Shown: positions 29,434 through 41,675 of the stretch, one piece after another
Position numbering within the stretch: position 1 is the first letter of the stretch
Layout: each line of letters opens with the position of its first letter
Source: Pelobates cultripes
Lineage: Eukaryota > Chordata > Amphibia > Anura > Pelobatidae
Length of the DNA stretch: 64,000 nt
Assembly (NCBI GenBank): GCA_933207985.1
Contig: OW240915.1
Location: 121,923,890-121,987,889 of the forward strand
Direction: 5' to 3'
The notes under the pieces: model-generated
What the model was told of the DNA's origin: nothing
The model's database searches: none
What the model saw: the letters and a program-made list of their open reading frames with translations, nothing else
Program-made: the position numbers and the translations under genes

Positions 29434-32400
29434 GATATGTGATAATAAGGTGCTTCGCACCTGTAGATTAAGAATAGTATCTTGGTCACTGAGGCCCCAG
29501 ACCTTCCGAAGGTCCTGGAAGGTTTTCACTGTTTGTCCCTCTAGTAAGTGGTATATTTGCGTAATGCCCAATGTTTTCCATTTCTCTAGTGAACCTATTG
29601 GGGATATGTTTTTGATCATTGCTATTGGTGCTTTAGGGTGGATCTTATCTCTGTAACCAAGCTTGTGGAGGAATTTGTCCCATACACGTAAAGTTAGTTG
29701 CGTAGTGGGTAGCAGGTCTCATTCAGGGGTACATAGGGACTTGAGTGTCCACATATATTCAGTCATTGAGTGATTCTTAAAATAGGCCCCTTCTAGATCT
29801 ACTCACTGTGTCTGTCACTTTGGTGTGTGTAGGGCTACACCTTCTGCCAGTAGTGAGGCTTGAAGGTAGAATCGGATGTTTGGTAGGCCCACTTCCCCCA
29901 TGACTGGAGATTTCTGAAGTAGGGCAAGTGGTAGCCTAAGGCCTCTTACATCCCCACACAAAGGAACTACAGATCGATTGTAGGGTCTTACACCAGGAGT
30001 GTGGGATCATAACTGGTACCATGCAAAATACGTACAACAGGAATGGGAGGGTAATCATTTTGAAGGCATTAATTTTACCTAGCCAGGAGAGGTTTGTGGT
30101 TTTCCATTTTTGAGCGTAATTTTTGCACATCTGGATTAAAGGATTGTAGTTGTGTTTTGCTATGCCCGCTAGAGAGAGAGTAATTTTGATTTCCAAATAT
30201 GTACGTGAGGATGACCTCCAGTCAAAGGCTGGACTCTTTCATTTTGAGCACTATCTTGTGCGGAAGTCCGACGGGTAGTGCTTGTGATTCAATTTGTAGT
30301 GCAATATAGTCCCGAACTCCTTTAGCAATGACAATAGATTGGGTAGGGCTAACACAAGGTCTAGAAGTGCTATAAAAATATTGTCTGCAAAAAGGGCGAG
30401 TCGGAAATCCTGCCCTTTGGTTTGCACTCCATGAATGTGTTAGTGTTTTCTTATTTTGTGAGCTAGGGGTTCAAGTGACAGGATATATAATAAGGGGGAA
30501 AGGGGGCAGCCTTGACGGGTCCCATTTGTGATCAGGAATGGGTCCAACAGAAAGTCGCTGTAGGACACCTTTGCCATAATTTGGGTACTGGTGTGCTCAG
30601 GAAAGTGAAACTTTGTGTGAACTGCCTGCATATATTGCCAGTTTAGCCTATTGAAGGCTTTTTCTGCTTCTACTGCTAGGAAAAGGCCTCCGGTATTCCC
30701 TCTCTCCATCACTGCCAGAATGTCTAGGACCTTCCTGGAATTATCTGAACCCTGCCTGTTTGGTCATTGTGCATGAGCTTCGGTAGAAGAGGTGTTAGGC
30801 GGTTGCTGAGAAGTTTCGCATAACTCTTTGCATCACAGTTTAGCAAGGAGATTGGTCTGACATTTTTGCAATTGGTAATGGTCTTCCCGGGTTTGGGCAG
30901 TGTTGAGATGTGGGCTAACCACATTTCTTTGGGCAAGGATCCCTGGTCAGCACTGTGTTGGAAAAGGGTCAAGAGGTGTGGAGAGAGTATGTGAGAGAAA
31001 GTTCGATAGTACTCGTTAGAGAAACCATCTGGGCCTGGGGATTTGTGGGTTGGCAGTGAGGAGATGATCGTTGATACCTCTTCTATAGTGAAGGGTTTGG
31101 TGAGATATGCTATGTCGCCGGGGAGTAGGCACGGTAGTTGAAGATTGGAGAGGAAGGACTCTATGGCATCAGCTGTGGGGGGGGGTCATCTTTCAGATTA
31201 TTTAAGGATTTGTAGTAGGCAGCAAATTTGTTGGCTATGCCTGCAGGGTCTAACGTGCGAACCCCTTTTGAGTTTTCAAGGTAAGCGATTCTGGAGGCGA
31301 TTGATCTTTTTTTAAGTTGTGATGCCAACTTGGCTTCCGCTTTATTGCCTGAAGCAAAAAAGTTGTGTTTCAATTTTCTTAGAATTTAAGTGGTTTTGGA
31401 AAATTCTAAGTCTCTGAGTTGTGGTTGTAGTTGTAGTATTCTGGAGTGGCTAGTGGAAGTCAGTCTGTGTTTATTGATGTGTGTTATGGTTGTCAGTTCT
31501 GTGAGGATATCAGTATAGGTTTTTTGGCGTGGTTTCTTTGCATAACTGACATGTTTAATAAAACTGCCTCTGATAACCACCTTGTGTGCCAGCCAGATAT
31601 TATCCGCTGAGGAGTCAGGGGTGTTGTTTTCTAGAAAATAATTTCATAAGTCTTGTTCTATCTGTGCTACAATAGTCAGGTCTGTGAGGAGGCGTTAATT
31701 GCCAACTACTTTGACCTCTGTTGTTAAATTGTTCCCTCCATTGCATGTTAATTGGAGCGTGGTCTGACCACTTGATTAGGCCAATTTGTGTGTCTTGTAC
31801 TCGGGGAAAGGAAGTGGCGGGAATTAGGAATCTGTCAATTCTAAAGTAAAATCTATATGCTGCTGTGTAACATGAGTAATCCCTTTCAAGTGGGTGGGAC
31901 AGTCTCCACAGATCTATAAAATTGTGGGACATCAAGGTTTGGCGAATGTGGGAGGACTGAACCTCTCTGCACTTCTGTGTGTGGGCTAGAATGTCTCTAT
32001 GCTGGGAGGAATCCAAGTCAGCATCTGGCAAAAAATTAGTGTCGCCCCCCACAATCACTTCTCCGAAAGCGTGTGTATCGGCTAATGCCAAGACAGTATC
32101 CAAGAATGCAAGTTGGTTTTCATTTGGGCTATATACATTGATAAAGGTAAAAGGGTTATTGTTGACATAACATTGCAGAATTAAATACCTTCCTTTTTTG
32201 TCACTAATTTTCCTGACCAGAGAGAATGCAACATCCTTACTAACTAATATAGACACTCCCCTTTTCTTTGTGGCATAGCAGGAATGGAAATTGACAGGGA
32301 AATGATTGGAAGTAAAATTAGGTTGATGACCCCATTTGAAGTGTGTCTCTTGGTAGAAGGCTATGTGTGCATTGTGGGACTTGGTCTCTTCTAGTGTTAA

Positions 32401-32937
32401 TTGCCTTTTATTGGGCAAACTAAGCCCTTTCGCAGAAAATGTTTAGTACCATGGGGGTGTTAGGTCACTGAATGCGGAAGGGCAACGGTCGTGGGGTCAG
32501 CGGAGAGTCAAGCCCCCACACCTCAAGGGACATCCTCAAGTACTTAGACCCTAAGAGAGAACTGTAATTGTCTTGTGTTGACCATAAACATAAAATTAAA
32601 ACACTCAAATGAAAAAGATAACTATATACATAACACTAGTGTCAGCATAGAATGTAATGGTGAGAACATGTGTGGCATTGCTATCTGACACATAGGGGAT
32701 CGAAGTCCCCGACCGTGGCGTCATTCCTGACATTTTATAAACAACCCATATGTAAGTCAACATCAATGACCATGTATGGCAGACTAGCCATGCCTTCTCT
32801 CTACTTCACATTAAACATAGGTAAAAGAAAAACATAATACCAATAAGCTTAAAGGGAAAGGTGAGAGATAGAGAAGAGCAAAATATTTCTGCCTAGCTGA
32901 TAGTGTCATAAAAGAGCAGTTACCCAGCACTCAATGC

Positions 32938-33935
32938 TCAGGGTGCTTTGGAGTGCCTGATGTGGGTGACCTTGGACCAGTCTCTGTTAAGTTTGACAGG
33001 AGAGCGTCCATTTGGTGGAGGTTTTTCCGTGGCTTGAACAGGTATATTCCATTCTAGGAGTAGCTTTTTGCTGTCATCAGGGGAGAGAATGGTCTTCTCT
33101 GCGCCGTTCCTCTTCACCAGTAGCTTGGTTGGGAAGCCCCATTTATAGGGTATGTTGGCCAATCATAATGCTGCTGTGATGGGGGCAAAGGCTTTTCGTT
33201 TGGACATTGTAGCGGAGGATAAGTCAATAAAAAGTTTGATGTGCTTGAACGGGCCTGGTGGTGGTGTTTGGCTCCTTGACGTCTGCATGATTTTGTCCTT
33301 AATGGTGTGGTAGTGGAGTTTAGTGATGACATCCCTGGGGACAGTGGGACCTAGATGTCTAGGTCTGGGCAGACGGTGTGTGCGGTTTAATAAAACGTGT
33401 GTGTCAGTGAGGGCCGGTATGTAGGCCTGGAATCTTGGACATAAGCGGTTAACTCACGTGGCATCACGGATTCCAGGATCCCCCGTATCCGCACATTATT
33501 GCGCCGGTCCTCATGGTCTGTGACCTTTTCCTCCAGGGCTTTAAGTTTGTTCTCCAGAGAGGTATAGGCTTCTGCCAAATTGTTGTGGGCATCCACAATC
33601 TCTTCTGCCCTTTCTTCTAGGTGCGCCGTCCGGTCACCCAGTGACTGTATATCTGCTCTAATATCTGTTGCTACTTGGAGCAGGTCAGTGTGGAAGGTTG
33701 TTTTAAAGTCCACTAGCATGGCTTGTAAAGTGGCATTTGTGACCGTTTGAGTGAGGTCAGATGCACTGCGTGCACTTTCACTGAAGTCAGAGCATGAGGC
33801 TGGTGATCTGGCACCTTCAGTGCCATCTTGGATTTCAGGCCGCTTCTCTATGTGTGTGTAAGATGCATTTGGATCGAGCACGGCTTAAATTTTTTGCTCG
33901 TTTTCACTGCCATATGTTTGCAGGATTAATACCTG
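32938..33935 (-). pseudogene. L1/Tx1 ORF1, broken (copy C)
   Basis: A first start near 33935 gives MAVKTSKKFKPC before a frameshift. The frame 33387-33881 then carries a heptad-rich coiled coil (HLEERAEEIVDAHNNLAEAY, SLENKLKALEEKVTDHEDRR) and NNVRIRGILESV, the start of the RRM. The next part is out of frame (33114-33332). The CTD reads IPYKWGFPTKLLVKRNGAEK at 32938-33162. All three ORF1p modules are thus present but split by at least two indels. It lies about 0.5 kb upstream of ORF2. Confidence 0.8.
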
Positions 33936-34054
33936 CTTGTGGTGTTATTTTGCAGGGGTTGGATGCTGTTTAAACACACTGTTAACACCGCCGGTCGGAG
34001 GAGCTCAGGGTTCACACGTCCGTGCTTGTTCTCTGCTAGCTCTTTGTACTCTAT

Positions 34055-34165
34055 TTTAAAGCCAATGTTCTACCCAAGAACAAGCATTTTCATCTAGACC
34101 AATTTCTTTGAGTTTGAACACTAATCTCTTGTGTGGAACTGGATCAAATGCCTTGGCAAAATCTG
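34055..34165 (-). pseudogene. CR1 reverse transcriptase fragment
   Basis: About 37 codons read DFAKAFDPVPHKRLVFKLKE then IGLDENACSWVEHW, the RT motif with the first catalytic Asp in CR1/L2-type LINEs. No other parts of the element are seen on either side. Confidence 0.75.
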
Positions 34166-35660
34166 GGGCCAGAAAATTGCAGCTGACACCAGTTTTGTGT
34201 CATCTGGTCCAAATATTTCTTCAATGTCCATATGTAGCATAATTTGTGAAGAAACTTTATTGACAGGGTACAGACCTTGTTGGCCTGAGTGACCGGCATA
34301 GATGCAATTGGTAAATAAAAGTTGAAAGTAAAAATAAAAAAAAAGTACGCTATATAACCCCTTGGAAGGACACCTTCTTTATAAAACATAGTAAGGTGCT
34401 TTAAGTATAATAAGGTGATTAAGAGATTACAAGTAAACATGAGTAGAAAATTAGATATAAAATATTGATATAATGGTATACCTTACTGAAATATTTAATG
34501 ATCTAATAAATATTGCTGTTTGTAAAAATGTATTCTGAGTGGATACAGTGACTATATGTTCATGTGTGTTTTGGCTGTATGAATATATGGAGTGTCTAAC
34601 TTATCTGACAATTAGAATATTTGAGTATTTCTGCTACTGTGTTGTTTGTACCAATCTGTGGATGATTGATAGCTTATTAAATAACTATTTTATGGTCTGT
34701 TGAATACTATAGCCATTGTTGCAGCTAATGATGAGTGGGAGTTGGAGTGCAGAACTTCATTTTATCTGTAATAACATATTGTGTCAGGGTGTTTTACATT
34801 TCTCAGTTTCATACTGTACACATTTGTAATGTTCTATATGTAGTTCTTATGTGTTTAATTTAAATTGTGCAGAATAAAGAATGCAAATTAGTAGGACAAT
34901 AGTGAGTAGGAGAATATGTCTGAGGCATAATTTATAAAAGATTGAGTTTTACAGTTGCTAGAAGTGAAATAAGATGTTTGTGAAGGTTAAAGCATGTAAT
35001 TTGGAATAGTTGGTGATGGAATACAATGGTTATTATAGTCAACATTGTTGGTTACTGAATAAAAAATCATATTTTGCTGATTTCAATTGCATGGAATTGA
35101 GTAACGCATAGTATAAATTTACTATATAATAATTTGTAGCTGTTAAATTGCTTCTTGTGCTGAATCTTAAGTATTGACTCTCTGTAAAGGTGAAATAGCT
35201 GTACATCTAAATATGCAATAGTTTTTTCAAGAGGATCTCTGTAAAATGTATAAAAGTATAAATCCAACTAAGCACTGTGATAGAGAATGGAGTATAATCT
35301 TTAATTGGAGGTGTTAGTGTAAGATTAAATTTGCAAATGAATATGCCCTAAGCATAGAAACCTACATTGTTTCTTATTGTGTTTGCTCTGAGGGACACAG
35401 AGTGTGAAATTTATTTGCTTATTTTATTAACTTATTTTAGATTGGTTATGGTTTATGTGTATATCCATGAATGTACTTTTTGTATTGGCATCTCTGCTAG
35501 CACCTATGTCTTGTTTTCTGTTTTGTTGAATGACAACATGAATCACTTTGCAATGATTGTTGAGTATGGAATCTATGTTTTGTAATGAATTGGTGTGTTA
35601 TGCATTCATGTCTATTGTCTATGAGTTTAAAAAGTAAACTTAGACATATTTGCATGTCAT
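34166..35660. other. AT-rich sequence without recognised content
   Basis: About 1.5 kb with no repeat ends, no known protein and only short frames. It is one of the few stretches that could be older single-copy intergenic DNA. Confidence 0.45.
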
Positions 35661-36360
35661 TAACGCAAGCCTTTTTTTTTTAAACAGGTCAAATTCTAAA
35701 CAACCGGCAAGAGTGAAACCATTGCATGCTATCACTCCTGGAGATTTTTAAAAAATATGAGTCTTTGCAAGAAAAGTGCCTGTTACATTTTACGTGAAAG
35801 GGACCCTACAAAATGCAGCTTGTGGATCCACATTTCCCATTGTCAAGTGACTAATCCTGAACATGATTCTTTAAATGAAATTTAAAATCAGATTAAATTC
35901 AATTATGTCCAACTATTTGTGCAGAATATGTGCCTTTAAAATAATTGTACATAAGGAGCTACTCACAGCCCTTTTTCTTTATCACCTTTTAAAGGCAGCT
36001 TTTGGTGTTTTAGGTGATTGTTGTGTTCTTTAAAGTTGCAAATTATTGGCAACTTGTCTTCAGACCCAGAGAAATCCTCAGTGTGGTCTGTGTAACAAAA
36101 AGGCTACAGATTACAACTCCCCACTCATTGTCCTCCATTCTGCTTCAGAGCTCTGTCGGATTTGCCACTAAGGAGAAGCCAGAGCACTACTTCATACATC
36201 TCGGTATGGTGAGGCGGAAGGAGAAGGAGTCATGTGTGGATCATTTTTAGCCAAAGAGAGGAGAAGAGAACAGGAGCCGAGACAAGCTGCTCACGCTGTG
36301 GAAGCAGCTGCTATCCAGCATTCCGGTCACACTCACGGAGCAATTCACACCATCATGCCC
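35661..36360 (+). other. Unassigned stretch with splice-acceptor-like start
   Basis: A pyrimidine tract and AG (TTTTTTTTTAAACAG, about 35672-35686) precede about 650 bp of higher-complexity DNA. The GC-richer part (36080-36350) has a 78-aa frame at 36014-36250 without a recognisable domain. It could be a non-coding exon, an LTR piece or chance. No TE end is visible. Confidence 0.25.
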
Positions 36361-36589
36361 TCAGAATATATATATTCCAGCTGGTGGGATATTAAAAGTC
36401 TGATTTAAATATGCACCAAAAATGATAGAGGCACATTAATGATTAGCTAGTGATAGCCAGAGGTACATAGATCTGTGGCATGTCCCAACTGATTGGCCTT
36501 GTTTCCCTGCTCCTAGCCCCACCACATTGCTGCCAGCCTGTCCAGCCACCAATCTCTCCACCCCATCTGCTCACTGTTGAATGAAGCCA

Positions 36590-37160
36590 CCAATGCAGTG
36601 GTTTTCAAAGTCAGTCACTTTTCACATGCTGCACAACAGCATTACAATCCTATTTTTCAAAAAACAAATAATACAATATTTAAGCAAACTGTTCTGCAGC
36701 GTCTGAAAAGTACTGTCATGCTAATGCAGTAGTTTTCAAAGTCACCAAGGGTAGCACTTTTCATATCCTGCACAACAGCTTGAAAATATATTTTTCCAGA
36801 AAATCTTCAAAACAGCATCCTAATGTAGTTTCCAAATTAGGGGAGTCATCTACTAAACAGTACTCTAATTTGGTATCCAAAGTATAGGAACCACACACCA
36901 GGGTAGCAAATTAAGGGAGTCATCTACTAAACATTGTACTAAGTAGGAGAAACACCACATCATTGTACCAAATTAAGTAAGCTGTTTACTAAACATCATC
37001 CTAATTTGATATCCTTAGTAGGTAATGCTCACATCAGGGTAATACATTAGGGGACCCATCCACTAAACAGGAGAATACCTCATGAGTAACAGGAAAGCCA
37101 TCTACTAAACAACTCCCTTACTTGGTATACAAGTTAGGGTAACCATTCGAAGGGAGATTT
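36590..37160. repeat. Degenerate repeats of a TCATCTACTAAACA motif
   Basis: Two copies of a CAATGCAGTGGTTTTCAAAG-type block (36593 and 36723) are followed by at least five copies of AAATTAGGGGAGTCATCTAC / TAAACAGTATCCTAATTTGG-like units. A related patch lies at 40140-40200. Confidence 0.6.
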
Positions 37161-37465
37161 GCCTGGATTACATATGTCCACTGATCTAATCGAGTCAGGA
37201 ATTTAGTATATAAACATCAAGTGCCAGTATCCATCATCACGAGGACTGATATTATATGCCTACTATCCACAGAACTGCTTATTTCACATGGAACCTGGGA
37301 TTTGTCAAGATTTTGTCAGATTGTTCCTGTGCTATCACTTTATTAATTAGACTTATTTTTGGCATATGCAAGTCACATATATATTCTTTTTTCTTCTTTT
37401 GCCTTTTATATATTTAAATTTTTTAGATTTTTTTTCATTGCTTTATTTTTTTCCCTTTTGATGTA

Positions 37466-37790
37466 TGTAGCGGAACTTCCTGTACTCCGGCTGGGTACCT
37501 CTGCCAAGGATCGTTTCCTAGCTGGAACCTCAGCCCTTAAGACTAGCTGTATTTTCTCCCAGGAACTGGACAAAACACAGTCCTGAGAGCTCTAGTCATT
37601 ACACAGACTTTTACTGCTGAATCCTCCATGAGCTGGAACAAGGTGCTGAGCAGTGATTAGCCCTTTCCCCTCCCAGTAAGTAGACAACACATAGTTCTGG
37701 GAGTACAACTGATTTTAATAAGCCAAACTTGGCCTTTTATGCAAATACCCAAAGAACTTTCCCACGCTGTGTAAAATGACACAGAGCACT
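37466..37790 (-). repeat. Gypsy-type LTR, U5-R part, interrupted
   Basis: Starts TGTAGCGGAACTTCCTG, like TGTAATGGAGCTTCCTG of the solo LTR at 50936. It contains CAAACTTGGCCTTTTATGCA (reverse-complement TATA region) at about 37722-37742. LTR-like sequence appears to resume at about 39095 after foreign GC-rich sequence. ATGTA flanks the start (37461-37465). ATGTA also follows ACA at 38834-38841, so an alternative end there cannot be excluded. Confidence 0.6.
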
Positions 37791-39094
37791 CTGGTGGATT
37801 TCAAACCAACCAGAGTGCTGTGACAGGTAAATGTAGAGACTTACCTGTCAGTCTCTTAATTTACCTGTCAGAGCACTCTGATTGGATGGCTTAAACCCAC
37901 CATTCAGAGTGCTCTGAGCCTAACTGCAAGGCAGGGCAAGTCTTTATAAGCCTTCCCCTGCCCTGCAGAGCTCAGTCTGCGTGGAGCCCTCGCTGGGTGA
38001 AGATGGATTATTATTTTTTTGCGCTCTGTTTTTTTTTTTTATTGCGTCGGTTATTATGGATTTTTATTTGGCCTTTTTTGAGGCTGAAAAAAGAAGATTT
38101 TAGAAGAAACAAAACATCAAATGGTAAGTTTATTTTTATTTTTACAGGTACTTAGTTAAAGGTCCCCCCCTCATTATTTTTAGGGTGAGGGGGGTAGGTA
38201 GGGGTTCATTTTTGGGGGGAGGGGGTGACTAGGGGTTTGGGGACCCCTAGTAACCTGGGGGAGGGGGGTTACATTTGTATTTAGGGCTCCCACCCACCAC
38301 TCAGGTCCCCCCCAATTTGTATTTAGGGCCCCCATCCACCGTTCAGGGGTGGGGGCCAGGGGGGAGGACATTAGGTCCCCCCTTTTTCTTGTTTAGGGCC
38401 CCTACCTACCGCTCGGGGGCCGGTGGGGAGGACAATAGGTCCTCCCCCTTTTTTTTACTTTAGGGCCCCCACCCACCGCTCAGGGGTGGGGGCCGGGGGG
38501 GGGCAATAGGACCTTTTATTTATTTATTTATTTATTTTAACAGTGAGCAGCCACAGGCTGTTTAATAGCCTCTACTTAGTATTAGTAAATTTGTATACTA
38601 ATAGCCCCTACTTAGTATTAGTAAATTTGTCTGAAAGACCAATTCAGGTCTTTCAGCCTTTTAGTAGATAGCTCCCTAATACCATGGGAATTAGGGAGTT
38701 ATCTACTTATTCATTCCTGTCATTATATGACTTACATTTTATATGAATGTGTGTTACTTGATTGTTGTAAGTGTTGCAAACGCTTACAGCTGAATCCTGG
38801 CTACGTTTGTATACTTTTTATTTAAAATTGTATACAATGTAACATTCTTCTTCTTTCACTAGGTAAGTATATTCGTACTTAGGCAATACTGTGCTTCAGA
38901 ACTTCGGCACTTTGACACCTCCATACCTCGGAACTTCGGCAACTTCGGAACTTCAACACTTCAGCAATTCGGCACTACTACACTTCAGAAATTCGGTAAT
39001 TTCGGCACTTCAACTATTGGGACATTCGGAAGCACCCGAAAGTCCGAATTACGCGAAATTCGGCTGAATTTCAATTCAGACCGAAACAAATTGC
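37791..39094. repeat. GC-rich and tandem repeats interrupting the LTR
   Basis: Contains CAGAGCACTCTG-type inverted motifs (37786-37915). A minisatellite of four units of about 65-75 bp lies at 38270-38512 (GGGCCCCCACCCACCGCTC and so on). A hairpin AGTAGATAGCTCCCTAAT / ATTAGGGAGTTATCTACT lies at about 38662-38706. A quasi-repeat of 9-11 bp units around ACTTCGGAACTTCGGCA lies at 38890-39060. No coding frame. Confidence 0.65.
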
Positions 39095-39600
39095 ACATGT
39101 CTATTATACACCCCCAAATTGCTCTGATCTGAGTGCCCAAGTTGTCCAAATAGCGCTCAGATACATGCAGTCTAGGGGAAACGCCACTGTGTTAAAGTTC
39201 TGACCAGTCACACACGTCATCCTATGCCCAAAATAGTTCCAGGGCGTTTGGTGCTTTTGTTGGTCAACTTTCGGGAACTCTTGCATCCGAAATATCTGTC
39301 TCTCAGGTAACGTTTGTTCCCCTTAGTCTCAGGCCCGTTTCCACCAAAAAGTGCTATCCTGGTGGGTTTCAAAGTGGTTCAAAACCCCGGGCCAAATTGT
39401 CTGGGAAGCACATGGTCACTTCATGCCGAAAACAGTTCCATAACATTCATGGCTAAGTACCGCTGAGGTGACTGGGGACCCACAAAGTCCTCATGCTGAA
39501 ATTAGTTCCATAGCGCAGCTAAGTACCGCTAAGGACCATTTGTGGGTTTGGTTCAAGTGAACAGCTGCCAGGGAGCTAGTATTCAGTTCCACTCGAATGA
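39095..39600 (-). repeat. Gypsy-type LTR, U3-like part
   Basis: Begins around the conserved hairpin (39127-39162) and shares AAATAGTTCCA, ACTTTCGGGAACTC and ACAGTTCCATAAC-like pieces with the LTRs at 26409 and 62417. The end is undefined. Confidence 0.55.
39127..39162. other. Conserved LTR hairpin, copy 2
   Basis: Stem ATCTGAGTG / CGCTCAGAT with one T-G wobble and an 18-nt loop. Compared with copy 1 a G-C pair is replaced by A-T on both arms. Confidence 0.75.
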
Positions 39601-40544
39601 AGAGAAAGTGCCGTACCAGGGGCACCCAGGGAAAGCTGCTCAAAGCAGCTGGGCAGGGTAACTCCCGAACTGTGTCTCAAACCTGGACCATAGTCAGTGG
39701 GCCGGAGGCCAGCTTCCACACTCCTCCAGGAGTTTGTGGAAGGAGCATTTGTCCAGTGTACATACAGCTTTTTTGGGAAAATCTACTTAACAGTGACATA
39801 CAGTAACACACAACAAAGAGAACTTGAATGCAGATTGAATGCAGAATTTATGCACAGGGTGCTTCTTCCAGTATTTAGATTTTTTGCATTTGGGTTTCCC
39901 ATTATATATGTACAAGTTAGAATATTTAGACAATTGTGTTGACATGTGATTTGTGTGATAGCTGTATTGTAATACATTTTTTCCTGACACTTATCTGACA
40001 CAGGATTGGCACTGTAGACAGTACAGTGCTATGTTGTTGGCAGTTTTAATATTACAATTCATTGAACAATAAATATTATTTAATGAGCATTATTTATTTG
40101 TGAGTGCGATATTACTAATATTTTTTGTGTAGTTATCATCAGGGTACCCAATTAGGAAAGCCATTTATTGAACAGCATCCTAATTATTAAACAGCATCCT
40201 AATTTGATATCCTAATATCTTGGGAAAAGTAATTAGCTAGATAATCCAGGAACTTTTCAATGTGGCAAAGGCAAAACATTGGTAAAAACTTAAGTTCCTT
40301 GTTAAAGAAGTAAAATCAGTTACTCAAAATACATTTTCTGTAAGAGGCTTTATTGTACATCTGAGAGAGTTGTTTATTTAATAAACTCTGGCAAGTGCAA
40401 GGCACAATGTGCATGGAAGACCAAACGTAATCTTAGAACACACATTGCTGAACATATTAAATGGTGCACCTTGGCAGCTTAGTGAGTGATTTTCTTACCT
40501 CGTCTGAGTGGTAAATTTATTCTTCATTTTCAGGTCCTCAGCGA
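39601..40544. other. Unassigned sequence
   Basis: No gene. Contains a CATCCTAATT-type repeat patch (40140-40210) related to 36590-37160. The short frames on both strands look like chance. Confidence 0.4.
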
Positions 40545-41675
40545 ACCAATATCTTAGCTATTCCTAGAACTGCACTCACCTGTCCCACCTGGAATCTGAT
40601 GAAGCCACTCCTCCAACTTGGGAGTGACAGCCCCGACTGCTCCACTGGGACTATGACTGCCTTCACTTCCCACATCCTCTCTAGCTCTTCTTTCAGTCCT
40701 TGTTATTTTGCCAAATTCTTATTTTCCTTCTTCCTGATGTTATAGTCATAGTCTGGGTATTTCCACCTCCATCACTACTGCAGTTTTCCGTTCCTTGTCT
40801 GCTACCACAATGTCAGGTTACATAGTTACATAGGCTGAAAAAAAGACGTGTTCATTAAGTTCAGCCCCACATTTGTGTTTTGCTGTTGATCCAAAAGAAA
40901 GAAAAAAGGTTTGATGCACTTTCAATTTTGCAACAAACTAGGAAAAAAATTCCCTCAAGACCCCAGAATGGCAGTCAAATGTATTCTTGGATCAAGAAGC
41001 TATTACCCTACAGTTGAAAGATTATATAATTAAATATTCTGTTTTTGAAAGTATGCATCTAGTTGCTGTTTAAACATCTGTACGGATTCTGACAAAACCA
41101 CTTCTTCAGGCAGAGAATTCCAGGTTGGTTGGCCAGTACTTGCTTGTCCATCTAAATCTTAAAGTCCCACAGGATGTTAGCCTTGTCATTCTCAACTACC
41201 CTTTGTGATATCTCTCATCTGGACGTGGGCAGGTCCAGTCCATATTCTGTGCGGATGTTTTGGTACACAATCCCAGCAACTTGGTGATGCCTCTCAGTGT
41301 ATGCTGTTCCTGCATCTTGCAACCGGTCACTATGTACTGGATTGTCTCAGAGGCCCCTTGGGTCTTACCTGGTGTGATAGATTCCTACTTCTATTGGTCT
41401 GATGCTGAGTGCCTGTTTTTGTGCTGCATGTTGTCTTTCAGTCCTGCCTTTTCCAACCACTGGTATGATTTTGTGATGTGGCCCACATCCAATGTCTGCC
41501 GGTTGTACACCCCATAGGGTGGTTTGTCTTGCCATGGAACCTCCTCCATCTGTTGAAGTCCCAGGCATTCCATTAGCAGTTCATCTTTGGGAGCCATATT
41601 TGTGATGTGCTTGTGGACCTCCTTCCGGGTGGTGTACAGTCTTTTGGGTGCTGGATTTTGTGTGGAATCCTCCAT
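40545..41675 (-). mobile_element. LINE with restriction-enzyme-like endonuclease (R4/Dong/Rex6-like), 3' part
   Basis: Minus-strand frames, broken by stops, read KPPYGVYNRQTLDVGHITKS, YIVTGCKMQEQHTL, TKLLGLCTK.SAQNMDW, then after a CR1 insertion PDIVVADKERKTAVVMEVEI and GAVTPKLEEWLHQIPGG. The CR.C...ET..HI..GC region followed by a PD...D.. nuclease core is the C-terminal restriction-enzyme-like endonuclease plan of early-branching LINEs. The clade assignment is from memory of such proteins and is uncertain. At least five frameshifts or stops make it dead. Confidence 0.6.
40818..41122 (-). mobile_element. CR1-type 3' fragment nested in the RLE-type LINE
   Basis: Minus-oriented CR1 3' UTR from GAATTCTCTGCCTGAAG (right) to CTATGTAACTATGTAA (left). 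It splits the nuclease sequence of the host LINE. The host reads continuously (GCCAACCAACCT | GACATTGTGG) if it is removed. Confidence 0.8.

Larger units (their letters stand above)
28045..32450 (-). pseudogene. L1/Tx1 ORF2, broken (copy C)
   Basis: The endonuclease survives as a 267-aa frame at 31615-32418: FYQETHFKWG, GRYLILQCYV, INVYSPNENQ, GGDTNFLPDADLD, RIDRFLIPA and IKWSDHAPI. Preceding bases (to about 32450) carry the frameshifted N-terminus. RT pieces follow leftwards: LPKPGKTITNCKNVRPISLL (30724-30972), AVEAEKAFNRLNW and NGTRQGCPLSPLLYILSLE (30440-30712), TNLSWLGKINAFKM (29936-30196). After the CR1 insertion come the cysteine region (about 28400-28480) and the C-terminus (28005-28316). 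The YADD region around 30390 reads as decayed. No functional enzyme. Confidence 0.85.
28045..34020 (-). mobile_element. L1/Tx1-type LINE, copy C, with CR1 insertion
   Basis: Minus-strand L1: 5' region near 34020, ORF1 (about 33900 to 32938), ORF2 (about 32450 to 28045). It is interrupted by a CR1 fragment (28893-29433) and truncated at 28044 by the Tc1 half-element. An internal tandem duplication lies at 28627-28890. Frames are broken many times, so this copy is old and serves as a host for younger insertions. Confidence 0.85.
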
